From assembly GCA_026014805.1 (NCBI GenBank), contig JAOZHR010000008.1, forward strand, positions 1-63,846: DNA of 63,846 nt, written 5' to 3'. The position numbers and the translations under genes are program-made. Each line of letters begins with the position of its first letter. The first letter of the stretch is position 1. The notes under the pieces were generated by a model. That model was not told the origin of the DNA and did not search any database. It worked only from the letters and a program-made list of their open reading frames with translations. Shown here in pieces: positions 53,235 through 63,846 of the stretch. Origin of the DNA: Candidatus Bathyarchaeota archaeon (GTDB lineage Archaea; Thermoproteota; Bathyarchaeia; Bathyarchaeales; SOJC01).

Positions 53235-54554
53235 ATGGAACTTGACCCGCTAGAGGACTGGCGAAAAACACAATACACTACAGACATAAAGCCAGAACTT
53301 GATGGGACAGAAGTCATTGTTTTAGGTTGGGTTCAAGAAATCCGAGATCTAGGCGCCATAAAATTCATAATCCTTCAAGATCGAAAAGGAACTGTGCAAA
53401 TAACTATCCAAAAGAAAAAAGCAGGAAAGGAAATCTTAGAGAAAGCAAACTCTCTGCAAACGCAATACTGCATCGGCGTAAAAGGCATAGTGAAGAAGAC
53501 GAAAATGGCCCAGCGAGGCTTCGAAATAATTCCAACCAAAATGAGAATTCTAGGAATAGCACAGCATCCGCTACCCCTCGATGTAACTGGCAAAACTCCA
53601 GCGTCTATAGACACGCGATTGAACGCCCGAGTCCTAGACCTTTCTCAAGAGGAAAATAGGGCAATTTGGAACATCCAGCACACAATGTTGACCGCCCTTC
53701 GCAGGTTTCTTTCAGAAAAAGATTTCATAGAAGTCTACACACCGAGAATCATTGCAACCGCAACTGAAGGTGGAGCCGCCCTTTTCTCCGTAAACTATTT
53801 TGACCAAGAAGCCTATTTGGCGCAGAGCCCACAACTATACAAAGAAGAGCTAACTTTGTGTTTCGAGAAGATTTTTGAAGTTGGACCCTTTTTTAGGGCT
53901 GAAGAGTCTCACACCCGGAGACATTTGAGCGAGTTTATTTCAATAGATATAGAACAGGCTTTCGTTACCGCAGACGATGTAATGATACTGCTTGAACAAA
54001 CTTTGCATTACATCTGTGAAGCCGTGAAGAGGAATTGCCAAAAGGAGCTTGAAATCCTGAAACACGAAGTAGATGTCCCCGAATTACCCTCAAAACGCTT
54101 TACTTACACTCAAATTCTAAATGAACTGAAGAAAGAAGGGATAGAAATCCCATGGGGTGAAGATATCCCAACGCCTGCATACCGAACTCTAGGCAAACTT
54201 CATCCCTACTTCTACTTCATAACTGAGTGGCCCACGAAATCCAAACCGTTCTACATCAAACCACATGATGATAACCCTGAGGTCAGTGAAGGATTCGACT
54301 TCATGTGGAAATGGATGGAGCTGGCCTCCGGAGGAACACGCGTTCACTCAAAAACCCTCTTAATGAAACGCCTGAAAGAACAAGGATTAAACCCAAAATC
54401 CTTCAAGCACCATTTACAAGTTTTTGACTATGGACTGCCTCCTCACGCAGGATGGGCAGCTGGCCTAGAAAGGGTGCTGATGATGTTGACAGGCAAACGG
54501 AACATTCGGGAAGTTGTTTTATTCCCCAGAGACCGCGCCAGACTCACCCCATGA
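53235..54554 (+). CDS. aspS: Aspartyl-tRNA synthetase, archaeal type
   Basis: 439 residues. An OB-fold anticodon-binding domain (20-110) precedes the class II catalytic domain: motif 2 RAEESHTRRHLSEF, motif 3 GLERVLMML, and GGTRVHS. No bacterial GAD insertion. The residue that in the Asp-specific Thermococcus enzyme is a Trp that helps exclude tRNA-Asn seems to be Gln here (GWVQEIRD), so it may also charge tRNA-Asn. It follows the KH gene in one operon. The enzyme identity is firm. Confidence 0.96.
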   Translation: MELDPLEDWRKTQYTTDIKPELDGTEVIVLGWVQEIRDLGAIKFIILQDRKGTVQITIQKKKAGKEILEKANSLQTQYCIGVKGIVKKTKMAQRGFEIIPTKMRILGIAQHPLPLDVTGKTPASIDTRLNARVLDLSQEENRAIWNIQHTMLTALRRFLSEKDFIEVYTPRIIATATEGGAALFSVNYFDQEAYLAQSPQLYKEELTLCFEKIFEVGPFFRAEESHTRRHLSEFISIDIEQAFVTADDVMILLEQTLHYICEAVKRNCQKELEILKHEVDVPELPSKRFTYTQILNELKKEGIEIPWGEDIPTPAYRTLGKLHPYFYFITEWPTKSKPFYIKPHDDNPEVSEGFDFMWKWMELASGGTRVHSKTLLMKRLKEQGLNPKSFKHHLQVFDYGLPPHAGWAAGLERVLMMLTGKRNIREVVLFPRDRARLTP

Positions 54555-54649
54555 AAATGACAAGCTATCGTTCTCGTCTAGAAGATAAGTCCACATACAT
54601 ATAAGAAAGGGCGAAACGCCAATTTATTGTAGGAAGGAGAAGAGTAAAA

Positions 54650-55090
54650 ATGCAGAAAAAAGCTAGCGCTATAGTAGCTATCATATTATTGACGCTTGGA
54701 ACATTAGGTGTGGTTTCCCTTTTTATGCCGACCCAAGCCGTCCCATTAGACTTTGAAACCATGTGCGAAGGAACGGTTGATAAGAAGCCGGGTGAATCCT
54801 TCACCGTCAAGATAACCTTCAAGAACAAAGGCACAACAGAAGGCACGTGGAAAATCACCGTGACTTTTGAAGGAGAGGATTGGACATGGAAAGGCGAGGA
54901 GAAACAACTTACGCTGAAGTCGTGTAAAACGAAAACTCTGACTTGGGAAGGAAACGTGTCAGAAGACGCTGCCGTAGACGCTGTTGCACGATTAGTCGTA
55001 TACTACGACAGCGAGTTTGCGGCTTTGAATTGGTGGATTCACGTGATACCTGACGCGGAACTCTACATAATTGACAGCAAAGTAAGCTAG
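54650..55090 (+). CDS. Secreted Ig-like domain protein
   Basis: 146 residues. A signal anchor (ASAIVAIILLTLGTLGVVSL) is followed by a beta-sandwich of CARDB type (GESFTVKITFKNKGTTEGTW, then VTFEGEDWTWKGEEKQLTL). Probably exported to the cell surface; partner unknown. Repeat copy 7 lies 19 bases after its stop. Confidence 0.6.
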   Translation: MQKKASAIVAIILLTLGTLGVVSLFMPTQAVPLDFETMCEGTVDKKPGESFTVKITFKNKGTTEGTWKITVTFEGEDWTWKGEEKQLTLKSCKTKTLTWEGNVSEDAAVDAVARLVVYYDSEFAALNWWIHVIPDAELYIIDSKVS

Positions 55091-55108
55091 AACCAGCTTT
55101 CATAATAA

Positions 55109-55147
55109 AGTGGAGATATCTCCCGCATTTCTCCGCCTTTTTTATGC
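55109..55147 (+). repeat. Dispersed palindromic repeat, copy 7
   Basis: AGTGGAGATATCTCCCGCAT followed by TTCTCCGCC and a T-run. Perfect GGAGATATCTCC core; stands just after the gene ending at 55090. Confidence 0.6.
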
Positions 55148-55215
55148 GTTAGGAATTGAATGCACAAAATATATTTTACTGTTTCACAATAGGACGTGTC
55201 AGGGGGAGGTAGAGA

Positions 55216-55860
55216 TTGGCTATCCGCGTTTTTTGGACGGTTCTCTATGGATTGCTAATGGCATGTTTCTTTTTAGTGGGAATCTATCTCCCGTATTTAG
55301 GCTGGGCTGGCTTTATTGTGTTACCTCTGATGACAAGTGCTATTGTTGGTTACTTCTCAAAAGAAATCAGAGAAGCCTTCTCGGTTATTGTAGTGGGACT
55401 CGTTGTCTATGGAGTCATAGCATTAATACTCATAGGGGTGCTTTCCAGTTCTATAGCAAATGCTCTATATTGGGTACATGAAGCGAGTTGGCCTCAACTC
55501 TCAGAAGCTGAGCTTCATGCAACAATGTATAACGAGACAGTCTACGCTCTTGGCATAATGTGTATCGGCTTTTTTATGATTCAGATTTCGTTGACAGTTG
55601 GTGGAGTATCCGTCGGAATATTTGTCAAGAAGTTGCAGAGGATGTTGCAACCAGCCAAAGATCGGATAATCAGTTATGGAGATTTCACAACTGAAGGCAT
55701 AACGAGAACAGGTGTAGTTAAAGTGAGAGTGATCGGAACTATTCCAGAGGAACTGTATGAATGGATGAAAAAAGAAGTAGAAGCCAGCAACTACGTTAAC
55801 CAAAGCCACATTATCGAAGCTGCTCTAAGAAAGCTCAAAGAAGAGAGAGAAGAACCATAG
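55216..55860 (+). CDS. Membrane protein with C-terminal ribbon-helix-helix domain
   Basis: 214 residues. TTG start after GGGAGGT. Four membrane segments occupy about 1-150 (TVLYGLLMACFFLVGIYLPY; AFSVIVVGLVVYGVIALILI and others). The last 50 residues form a ribbon-helix-helix motif: VKVRVIGTIPEELYEWMKKE then NQSHIIEAALRKLKEE. The pairing of a membrane domain with a DNA-binding tail suggests a membrane-tethered regulator. The ligand of the membrane part is unknown. Confidence 0.65.
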   Translation: MAIRVFWTVLYGLLMACFFLVGIYLPYLGWAGFIVLPLMTSAIVGYFSKEIREAFSVIVVGLVVYGVIALILIGVLSSSIANALYWVHEASWPQLSEAELHATMYNETVYALGIMCIGFFMIQISLTVGGVSVGIFVKKLQRMLQPAKDRIISYGDFTTEGITRTGVVKVRVIGTIPEELYEWMKKEVEASNYVNQSHIIEAALRKLKEEREEP

Positions 55861-55866
55861 TATACA

Positions 55867-56088
55867 TTGATTTTATTCAATGCGCGCGTAAAGGAGTTCC
55901 TAGGCCACAAAAGAATCGAAGACACTATGCGTTATATCCGAGTTGTTGAAGCCATTTTCAAAGAAATTACAGATGAATTCACCGTTAGAATAGCTAGAAC
56001 ACCAAAGGAAATTCAAGGATTGCTAGAAGTAGGCTTCGAATACATCTGCGAGAAAGACGGTTTACTATATTTCCGCAAACGAAAATAG
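55867..56088 (+). pseudogene. C-terminal relic of a tyrosine recombinase
   Basis: About 65 residues KEFLGHKRIEDTMRYIRV, then FTVRIARTPKEIQGLLEVGF and CEKDGLLYFRKRK. This is the end of an archaeal integrase: LGH, the tyrosine YI and the C-terminal extension FRKRK. The rest is missing, so it is a remnant of integration or of an IS-like event. Confidence 0.6.
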
Positions 56089-56112
56089 CTATATAAAAAC
56101 CGTACAGATCAG

Positions 56113-57474
56113 CTAAAACCCAGCTTTTATCATGTTGCGTGGCTTCATAAATTCACGTAAGACCACAGTCGCGTAACAGCCACGATGCAGAGTAAAACTA
56201 ATTCTCAGTTCCTTCTTGCGCAAATTTGACTCGTCTTTGACTGGTTTATCTGCATTAAGATTTATTATAGGTGTCATAGTAGCTCGAAGCTCGCCAGCTG
56301 CACTCATCTCTGGCGCAGAAGAGACGTAGAAATTCGCTTGAGTTATTTTTTCACTTTCAAGTATGGAGTGCTCTATTTCGCCTTGCAGGCCCTCTGATGA
56401 GGTTTGCTTGAAACCTATTAAGGGAATTGCGACGTACATCTCACCTTTTTTTACTTTTTTTCGTAAATCTTCAAGCTTCTCATGTGTGGCCTTTATGTAG
56501 CTTCTGATTGGCAAGCCATGGCTGTCGGTTTTCACAACGTAATCGCCGAGTTGTGGTTCGTTAATTGGAATCTTACGTAGTAGGCGTTGGCTGAGAAATC
56601 GGTTGAAGATGTATGACTGGTATGCTTGAAGAAAGAGCCTGCACAAACGCCGGGGCAGCCTTCTGAAAGCGCCCACAAAGTTTTTCGGATGCTTAACCAA
56701 GTGAGCCAACATTAATCGTTCATACAATAACCATCGTGGAAAAACGTTGATTACCTCCTTAAAGTCTCTAGTCTCTTGCAATCTCTGTCTCGCTTCTCTC
56801 GATTGGGGATGCTCGTAGGGGCTTGACTTGGCGAGAAACAGTAGCGCTGCCCTTTCTAAATCATCACGCGCTAACGCTTTGCCAACCAAATGGGTAATAG
56901 GGCGAATAGTGCCAAAGCGTTGGTGTCCAAAGAAATTCGGAATACCGCCTAAGACGCGTAACTCGTTTACCATGTCAGACATTCTTTCTTGAAGGACTGC
57001 GTTACTATGGCTGATGTTTCTTACTGATATATGGAATGTGTTGCCGAATGACATGTGGGGAAAAATCATGTTTGGCGAATAACGGAGAGGATACACATGA
57101 ATATCGTCTACTCGTATGCGTCTTAGCTGTCTCAAATTTATATTTTCGATGCTGATGTGCTGAGCGGTTAAGGCTTTTTTATCTTTTATTCCTGCAATTC
57201 TCACACGCCGCTCACTGATACCTAATTGCTTAGCGATTTTTCTTGCCGCCAGCAACGTATCCCAGTCTCGTTTGACGAGCAAACAAATCAGGTAACGTCC
57301 TTCCCCTGTTACTTGACCCCGCAGCTTTGGCTTTAGCTCTGCCTTTGAACCGTCGACAAGCACCTCTTCAACCATAAAGTCTTCAGGCATCTGCCGTATT
57401 ACGCCACCTATGCCACGAGTCTTTGTGACGAAAGTTTCAATGCCCAACTGTTTTTCAATTGTTGGAACTTTCAA
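56113..57474 (-). CDS. truD: tRNA pseudouridine(13) synthase TruD
   Basis: Makes pseudouridine at position 13 of tRNAs. 453 residues. Conserved GIKDKKALTAQ (about 93-103) holds the catalytic Asp, and NFFGHQRFGTIRP and the TruD insertion domain follow. Last gene on the minus strand in a run with pth2 and the reductase; 12 bases after pth2. Identity clear. Confidence 0.95.
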   Translation of the reverse strand: MKVPTIEKQLGIETFVTKTRGIGGVIRQMPEDFMVEEVLVDGSKAELKPKLRGQVTGEGRYLICLLVKRDWDTLLAARKIAKQLGISERRVRIAGIKDKKALTAQHISIENINLRQLRRIRVDDIHVYPLRYSPNMIFPHMSFGNTFHISVRNISHSNAVLQERMSDMVNELRVLGGIPNFFGHQRFGTIRPITHLVGKALARDDLERAALLFLAKSSPYEHPQSREARQRLQETRDFKEVINVFPRWLLYERLMLAHLVKHPKNFVGAFRRLPRRLCRLFLQAYQSYIFNRFLSQRLLRKIPINEPQLGDYVVKTDSHGLPIRSYIKATHEKLEDLRKKVKKGEMYVAIPLIGFKQTSSEGLQGEIEHSILESEKITQANFYVSSAPEMSAAGELRATMTPIINLNADKPVKDESNLRKKELRISFTLHRGCYATVVLREFMKPRNMIKAGF

Positions 57475-57486
57475 GATTAACCCTGC

Positions 57487-57855
57487 TCATAGAAGCGGTA
57501 GTTTCCCCGTTATTTCGTCAATTTGTATAGAGGGTGCTGGCCCAATGCCTAGACATGTCACTGTGCTTGGGGGGAGTTGTGTTAATCCTCGATCTGTAAT
57601 GAGGCTGTGGGGAAGCTTCATCCCTACTGCTTCTTTTTGAAGCTCTAACAGTTCGGCTAGATTTTTCACTTTTACAGCTACTTTGCATTGTCCTTCCCTC
57701 AACCATGCCTGCCACCATTCGGAGCGCCTCTTTCTAGCTTTTTCAGCGGCGGAAACCGCTGCATGCCCAACCTGTGCTGCCAGTTTGCCTTTACCCATCT
57801 TCAGATCTGTTCTTACCGCTATCACTTGTTTGTATTCGAACTCTTCTTGTGACAT
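57487..57855 (-). CDS. pth2: Peptidyl-tRNA hydrolase, archaeal type (Pth2)
   Basis: Releases tRNA from peptidyl-tRNA. 122 residues from ATG at 57855 (a GTG nine bases upstream). Pth2 signature AVRTDLKMGKGKLAAQVGHA and the end TVTCLGIGPAPSIQIDEITG. It shares an operon with truD. Confidence 0.95.
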   Translation of the reverse strand: MSQEEFEYKQVIAVRTDLKMGKGKLAAQVGHAAVSAAEKARKRRSEWWQAWLREGQCKVAVKVKNLAELLELQKEAVGMKLPHSLITDRGLTQLPPSTVTCLGIGPAPSIQIDEITGKLPLL

Positions 57856-57911
57856 CCAATACACGCTCAGTATTCAGTTGTGTTTAAGGTTAAAGGGCTT
57901 TACAGATGTGC

Positions 57912-59126
57912 TTAGAAGAACGAAGCTATTAAGAAATATAATGCTGTCGCTAAAATCCTTGGGCTTTTAGCTATGCGAATCAATGAAGTACCTTGAAAAT
58001 CAACGTCTCTCACAGTCTTCAAACTCTCATCTAACCTCAGCCGAGTGCAAAGAGTGATGAGTTGGTCGAGTTGTTTGTCTGAGAAACTGTTAAGCATTGT
58101 ACGCAGACGTTTCATTGCCATCATATCAAAACCTATCTTCTTTTTCCATCGACGTTCATATTCAGCGAGAAAGTTTGCTGAAAAATCTTTGTGGCGAACA
58201 GCTAGGGCAACAACCTTACCTGCAATTTCCGCGCAGGTCAATCCCATAACAACACCTCCACCTGTAGTAGGTTTAACCTGTGAAGCCGTGTCCCCTACAA
58301 CCAGCAACCCATCATAGAACGTTCGGGGAATCGGACCACCTAACGAAATAGGATGGTAGGCAAGGTTTGTAACATGGCTCCGCTTGAGCCTTTGACGGGC
58401 AATCGGGTTGTGATTGACAAAATGGCGTAAACACTCCCGAGGATTACCTCTTTCTGTTCCCAAGCCAACCTTCGCGGTGCCATCACGTCGCGGGACTATC
58501 CAAGCGAAGAAGCCAGTGGCGAAGTTGCGGCTTAAAAAAACTTCAACTGTGTCGCTGTCGATGTTATTAATCTTGTCAACTTCCGCTTGTACTCCATTAA
58601 CTATTGTACGACTATTAAGTGAAGACAGTCCTGCTCGTTTTAGAAGACTTGAGGACACACCTTCCGCATCAATTACAACCTTAGACACAAGCTTTTTGGT
58701 TCTTTTCTTTCCTTTGAAAATAATGCCCCTAACTGTGCCCTTTTCAATCAAAAGAGAATCTACGTAAGTGTCATTTACAATTTTAGCGCCAGCCTTTAAA
58801 GCCAAATTCGAAAGATGCTGGTCAAAAAGCGCCCTGTTAACAACACAAGTCACTGGAGAGGCAAATCGAACCACAAATCTGTATCCAGAAGGAGAATAGA
58901 AGACAGCTGATTTAATCTCGTTCTCAAAGACGTTTTTCGGCAAACGGAGATCAAATCGTCTTATACCGGCAAGGCTTAGGTGGCCTGTGCAGTGCGAAGG
59001 CACTCCAACTTTACCGTGTTCCTCGAAAATAGTAACTTGGGCGTCTAGTTTTGCTGCTTGCAAGGCACAAAAAGAACCGGTTGGGCCAGCGCCAACAACT
59101 ACTACGTCAGAGCTCACTAGAATCAC
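57912..59126 (-). CDS. Geranylgeranyl reductase family protein
   Basis: FAD-dependent reductase that saturates isoprenoid chains of archaeal lipids. 404 residues. GAGPTGSFCALQAAK binds FAD; PSHCTGHLS near 50 matches the Cys motif of the family; FAWIVPRRDGTAKVGLGTE and the FAD-ribityl GDTASQVKPTTGGGVVMG complete it. May act on digeranylgeranylglyceryl lipids or on prenyl chains. 48 bases from pth2. Confidence 0.9.
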   Translation of the reverse strand: MILVSSDVVVVGAGPTGSFCALQAAKLDAQVTIFEEHGKVGVPSHCTGHLSLAGIRRFDLRLPKNVFENEIKSAVFYSPSGYRFVVRFASPVTCVVNRALFDQHLSNLALKAGAKIVNDTYVDSLLIEKGTVRGIIFKGKKRTKKLVSKVVIDAEGVSSSLLKRAGLSSLNSRTIVNGVQAEVDKINNIDSDTVEVFLSRNFATGFFAWIVPRRDGTAKVGLGTERGNPRECLRHFVNHNPIARQRLKRSHVTNLAYHPISLGGPIPRTFYDGLLVVGDTASQVKPTTGGGVVMGLTCAEIAGKVVALAVRHKDFSANFLAEYERRWKKKIGFDMMAMKRLRTMLNSFSDKQLDQLITLCTRLRLDESLKTVRDVDFQGTSLIRIAKSPRILATALYFLIASFF

Positions 59127-59231
59127 GTTTGCTGTTTTTAAACTTCACTTCGGTATTTAGCTATTTACTTTTTCGTTTAGCTTTAAAAATTGAAACAAGA
59201 AAAAAGAAGAGAGGGGGAAAGAAGAGTGTTC

Positions 59232-59399
59232 CTAGATTTTTCTTTTACTCAGTGCTTTACGGAAGACGCCGCATTTGGGACAGTCGAAAAGACCAATTTC
59301 GAGTTCAAGTCTTTTGCCTTGCTTGTCAGGGCGCCCTGCCATTTTCCAAGTTTTTCTGGGCTTAGCAATCTCTTTTCCGCATTTAGGACATTTAGCCAT
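59232..59399 (-). CDS. Small zinc-ribbon, Cren7-like protein
   Basis: 55 residues from MAKCPKCGKEIAKPRKTWKM. The C-terminal part GLFDCPKCGVFRKALSKRKI together with KTWKMAGR resembles Cren7 chromatin protein (W-x-x-A-x-G-R and IGLF-x-x-P-x-x-G), with cysteines added to form a zinc ribbon. A basic chromatin protein is plausible. Alternatively a general zinc ribbon. Start chosen at the ATG next to the zinc motif. Confidence 0.55.
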   Translation of the reverse strand: MAKCPKCGKEIAKPRKTWKMAGRPDKQGKRLELEIGLFDCPKCGVFRKALSKRKI

Positions 59400-59522
59400 A
59401 TATATCATCCGTTTCCATCTTACATATGTATATGAATATATAATTTTCCATGCAAAAGAGCTTTCAACTGCGAAAATGACTGCTTTAAGCAACAGTAGAA
59501 AGTTTTGAAGGAATAGGATAAG

Positions 59523-60014
59523 ATGTCGTCAAGAGATGAAGTGTTGCAAACGATAAAAAATGGCAAACGCGAGCTTGGCATCGAAGATATGATGTTTGAA
59601 GTAGAATATGTTGAGAGACCGAGCAAAATAGGAAAACGAGCGGAGATCTTCATCTGGTCTCAAGACCAGGCAGAAATAGTGCTGTATCCAGATGCAACGC
59701 TTTTTAGCGTTCATCATGAACTTTGTCATGCAAAGCTGTTTAGAATGGGTTTCCCTTTGACGAATACTGAGAAGGACCTTGAACTGTTTCCTGATTTAAA
59801 AGATTATAGGAGGATGGTGGTTATCGTTGAATGGTACATCAATGAGCTTCAGAAACGAGTTTTTGACGAATATTACGCGGTCGATGAAGCAGGTACCGCT
59901 CGACCGCCTCCGTTCCCAGAATTACCAGGACTTCCAGAGGAGAAATTTTCTGCTGAGCAGATTATCCATATAACTGAAATTGTGAAAAGAGAAGGCAAAG
60001 GTGGTGCTTTTTAA
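59523..60014 (+). CDS. Zincin-like metalloprotease-fold protein
   Basis: 163 residues. SVHHELCHAKL holds HELCH (65-69), the HExxH zinc motif, and E103 in VVIVEWYINEL may be the third ligand. The N-terminal strand-rich region and helix around 60-75 fit a minimal zincin. Substrate unknown. Not related to the YgjP fragment elsewhere. Confidence 0.65.
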   Translation: MSSRDEVLQTIKNGKRELGIEDMMFEVEYVERPSKIGKRAEIFIWSQDQAEIVLYPDATLFSVHHELCHAKLFRMGFPLTNTEKDLELFPDLKDYRRMVVIVEWYINELQKRVFDEYYAVDEAGTARPPPFPELPGLPEEKFSAEQIIHITEIVKREGKGGAF

Positions 60015-60016
60015 GT

Positions 60017-60505
60017 TTAAGTTCTTCCGCGCCAAAATGCCAACACTACGAGACTTCGAGCAATCAGAGAAACCCCTACTACTGCTATAATTCCACCTAT
60101 AAAAGGAAACCATTCTTTTATGGCTTCTGAAAGCAAAAGGTTGAACATGTAGGCTGCGCCCAACCAAAGAACAATGTTGGAAGTCGTCTCAGCCACCTTG
60201 TTCATATGAGACTTAAAATTGAGCCTCAATGCCAAGACAAAGAACTGAAATAGTCCAAGGACTATGCAGAACCGCATTACTGTTTCATAGACCACATGGT
60301 GTTCGTTCACATGTGTAGGAGCAGGCAAAAGCACGTTGTCCGTAATATTTTTTAACTCGAAATCTTCAAAGAACGCTAAAACTTCTGCATAGTAATTTGG
60401 CACAATAACGAAAAACAACGCGAAAAGCATAACAAAAAAACCGAACGAGAGAAGACCAATCCAATTTTCTCTTCTATCATGTGGCACTCTAAACAATCTC
60501 CTCAT
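60017..60505 (-). CDS. Four-span membrane protein, unknown function
   Basis: 162 residues with four membrane segments (LLSFGFFVMLFALFFVIVP; MRFCIVLGLFQFFVLAL; IVLWLGAAYMFNLLLSEA; FIGGIIAVVGVSLIARSLVV). The loop after the first segment carries NEHHVVYETV. Converges with the zincin gene, their stops three bases apart. Confidence 0.55.
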   Translation of the reverse strand: MRRLFRVPHDRRENWIGLLSFGFFVMLFALFFVIVPNYYAEVLAFFEDFELKNITDNVLLPAPTHVNEHHVVYETVMRFCIVLGLFQFFVLALRLNFKSHMNKVAETTSNIVLWLGAAYMFNLLLSEAIKEWFPFIGGIIAVVGVSLIARSLVVLAFWRGRT

Positions 60506-60629
60506 CTATCTAATTGATTAGCGGTGTAACCTTAAAAAATTGACTGCCAGCAAGGAACACCACACACTCAGCAAGCCAACATAATGCACAGCAAACCTAT
60601 AACACCCAAACACCCGTATCCACACCAAT

Positions 60630-63705
<3,076 letters not shown>

Positions 63706-63846
63706 TTGGCGTGTAGGTGAATAGGTGTTTGTTTAGTGTAGGTTTGTTGGCAATTTGGGCTTGCTCCTGTGTGGTGTTCATTGTGAGCTTGATGTGCCCA
63801 TTTTCTGAGCTCACTTGCATTCTTCACCTTGCAATCGTTTGATTGA

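Overview
The window is archaeal and most likely comes from the Bathyarchaeia / TACK side of the tree. The evidence is an archaeal 23S rRNA, an archaeal-type AspRS preceded by a KH-domain NusA-like gene, TruD, Pth2, a geranylgeranyl reductase, eL40, a tRNA-Phe with an intron, AT-rich TATA boxes close to start codons, and a dockerin-like DIYDVV repeat remnant of the kind common in that group. The lineage is my inference; no 16S gene is present.

Layout. 1-1.3 kb holds the end of a PAS histidine kinase. About 1.7-28.5 kb is an AT-rich accessory region rich in defence and mobile genes. It contains two BglII-like nucleases, at least five other PD-(D/E)XK-like proteins, and a cassette of DNA methyltransferase, radical SAM enzyme, duplicated MazG-like protein and dCMP deaminase with a divergent Nudix gene. 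It also has a block of plasmid- or virus-like genes (TOPRIM protein, small DNA-binding proteins, a ribbon-helix-helix/P-loop ATPase), a four-gene operon of two amino-methyltransferases with McrB and McrC, a HEAT/nuclease plus BglII-like pair, several gene fragments and, at the far edge, a tyrosine integrase. About 28.5-45 kb is mixed: a GNAT acetyltransferase, a metallo-beta-lactamase-fold hydrolase, an M20 amidohydrolase, a DUF362 protein, a copper operon (PadR-TRASH regulator, HMA protein, CopA), a UbiA prenyltransferase, tRNA-Phe, tRNA-Val, small membrane proteins and decayed genes. About 45-60.5 kb is mostly core: a B12 radical SAM protein convergent with eL40, a hemerythrin/PAS protein with an ArsR regulator, sucC-sucD with an Lrp-like regulator, the NusA-like gene with aspS, and truD-pth2-geranylgeranyl reductase. 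The last 3 kb is the 23S rRNA gene on the minus strand.

How genes may work together. The accessory region reads as a defence island built around an integrated element. The McrBC operon pairs a GTP-dependent nuclease with two amino-methyltransferases, the architecture of LlaJI-type systems but with a different methyltransferase class. The 2.8-7.1 kb cassette combines nucleotide-pool enzymes with a DNA methyltransferase and a radical SAM enzyme. It is my best candidate for an undescribed system, either making a modified nucleotide or altering nucleotide pools. The two BglII-like genes have no adjacent methylase and each sits beside another nuclease-like gene.

Genes not obvious from long open frames were recovered by reading the sequence: eL40 (TTG start), a 50-residue basic protein at 39.1 kb, two tRNAs, two integrase relics, and a dockerin-domain relic. 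A dispersed palindromic repeat (core GGAGATATCTCC) occurs at least seven times between genes. All assignments come from reading motifs; no database search was possible.
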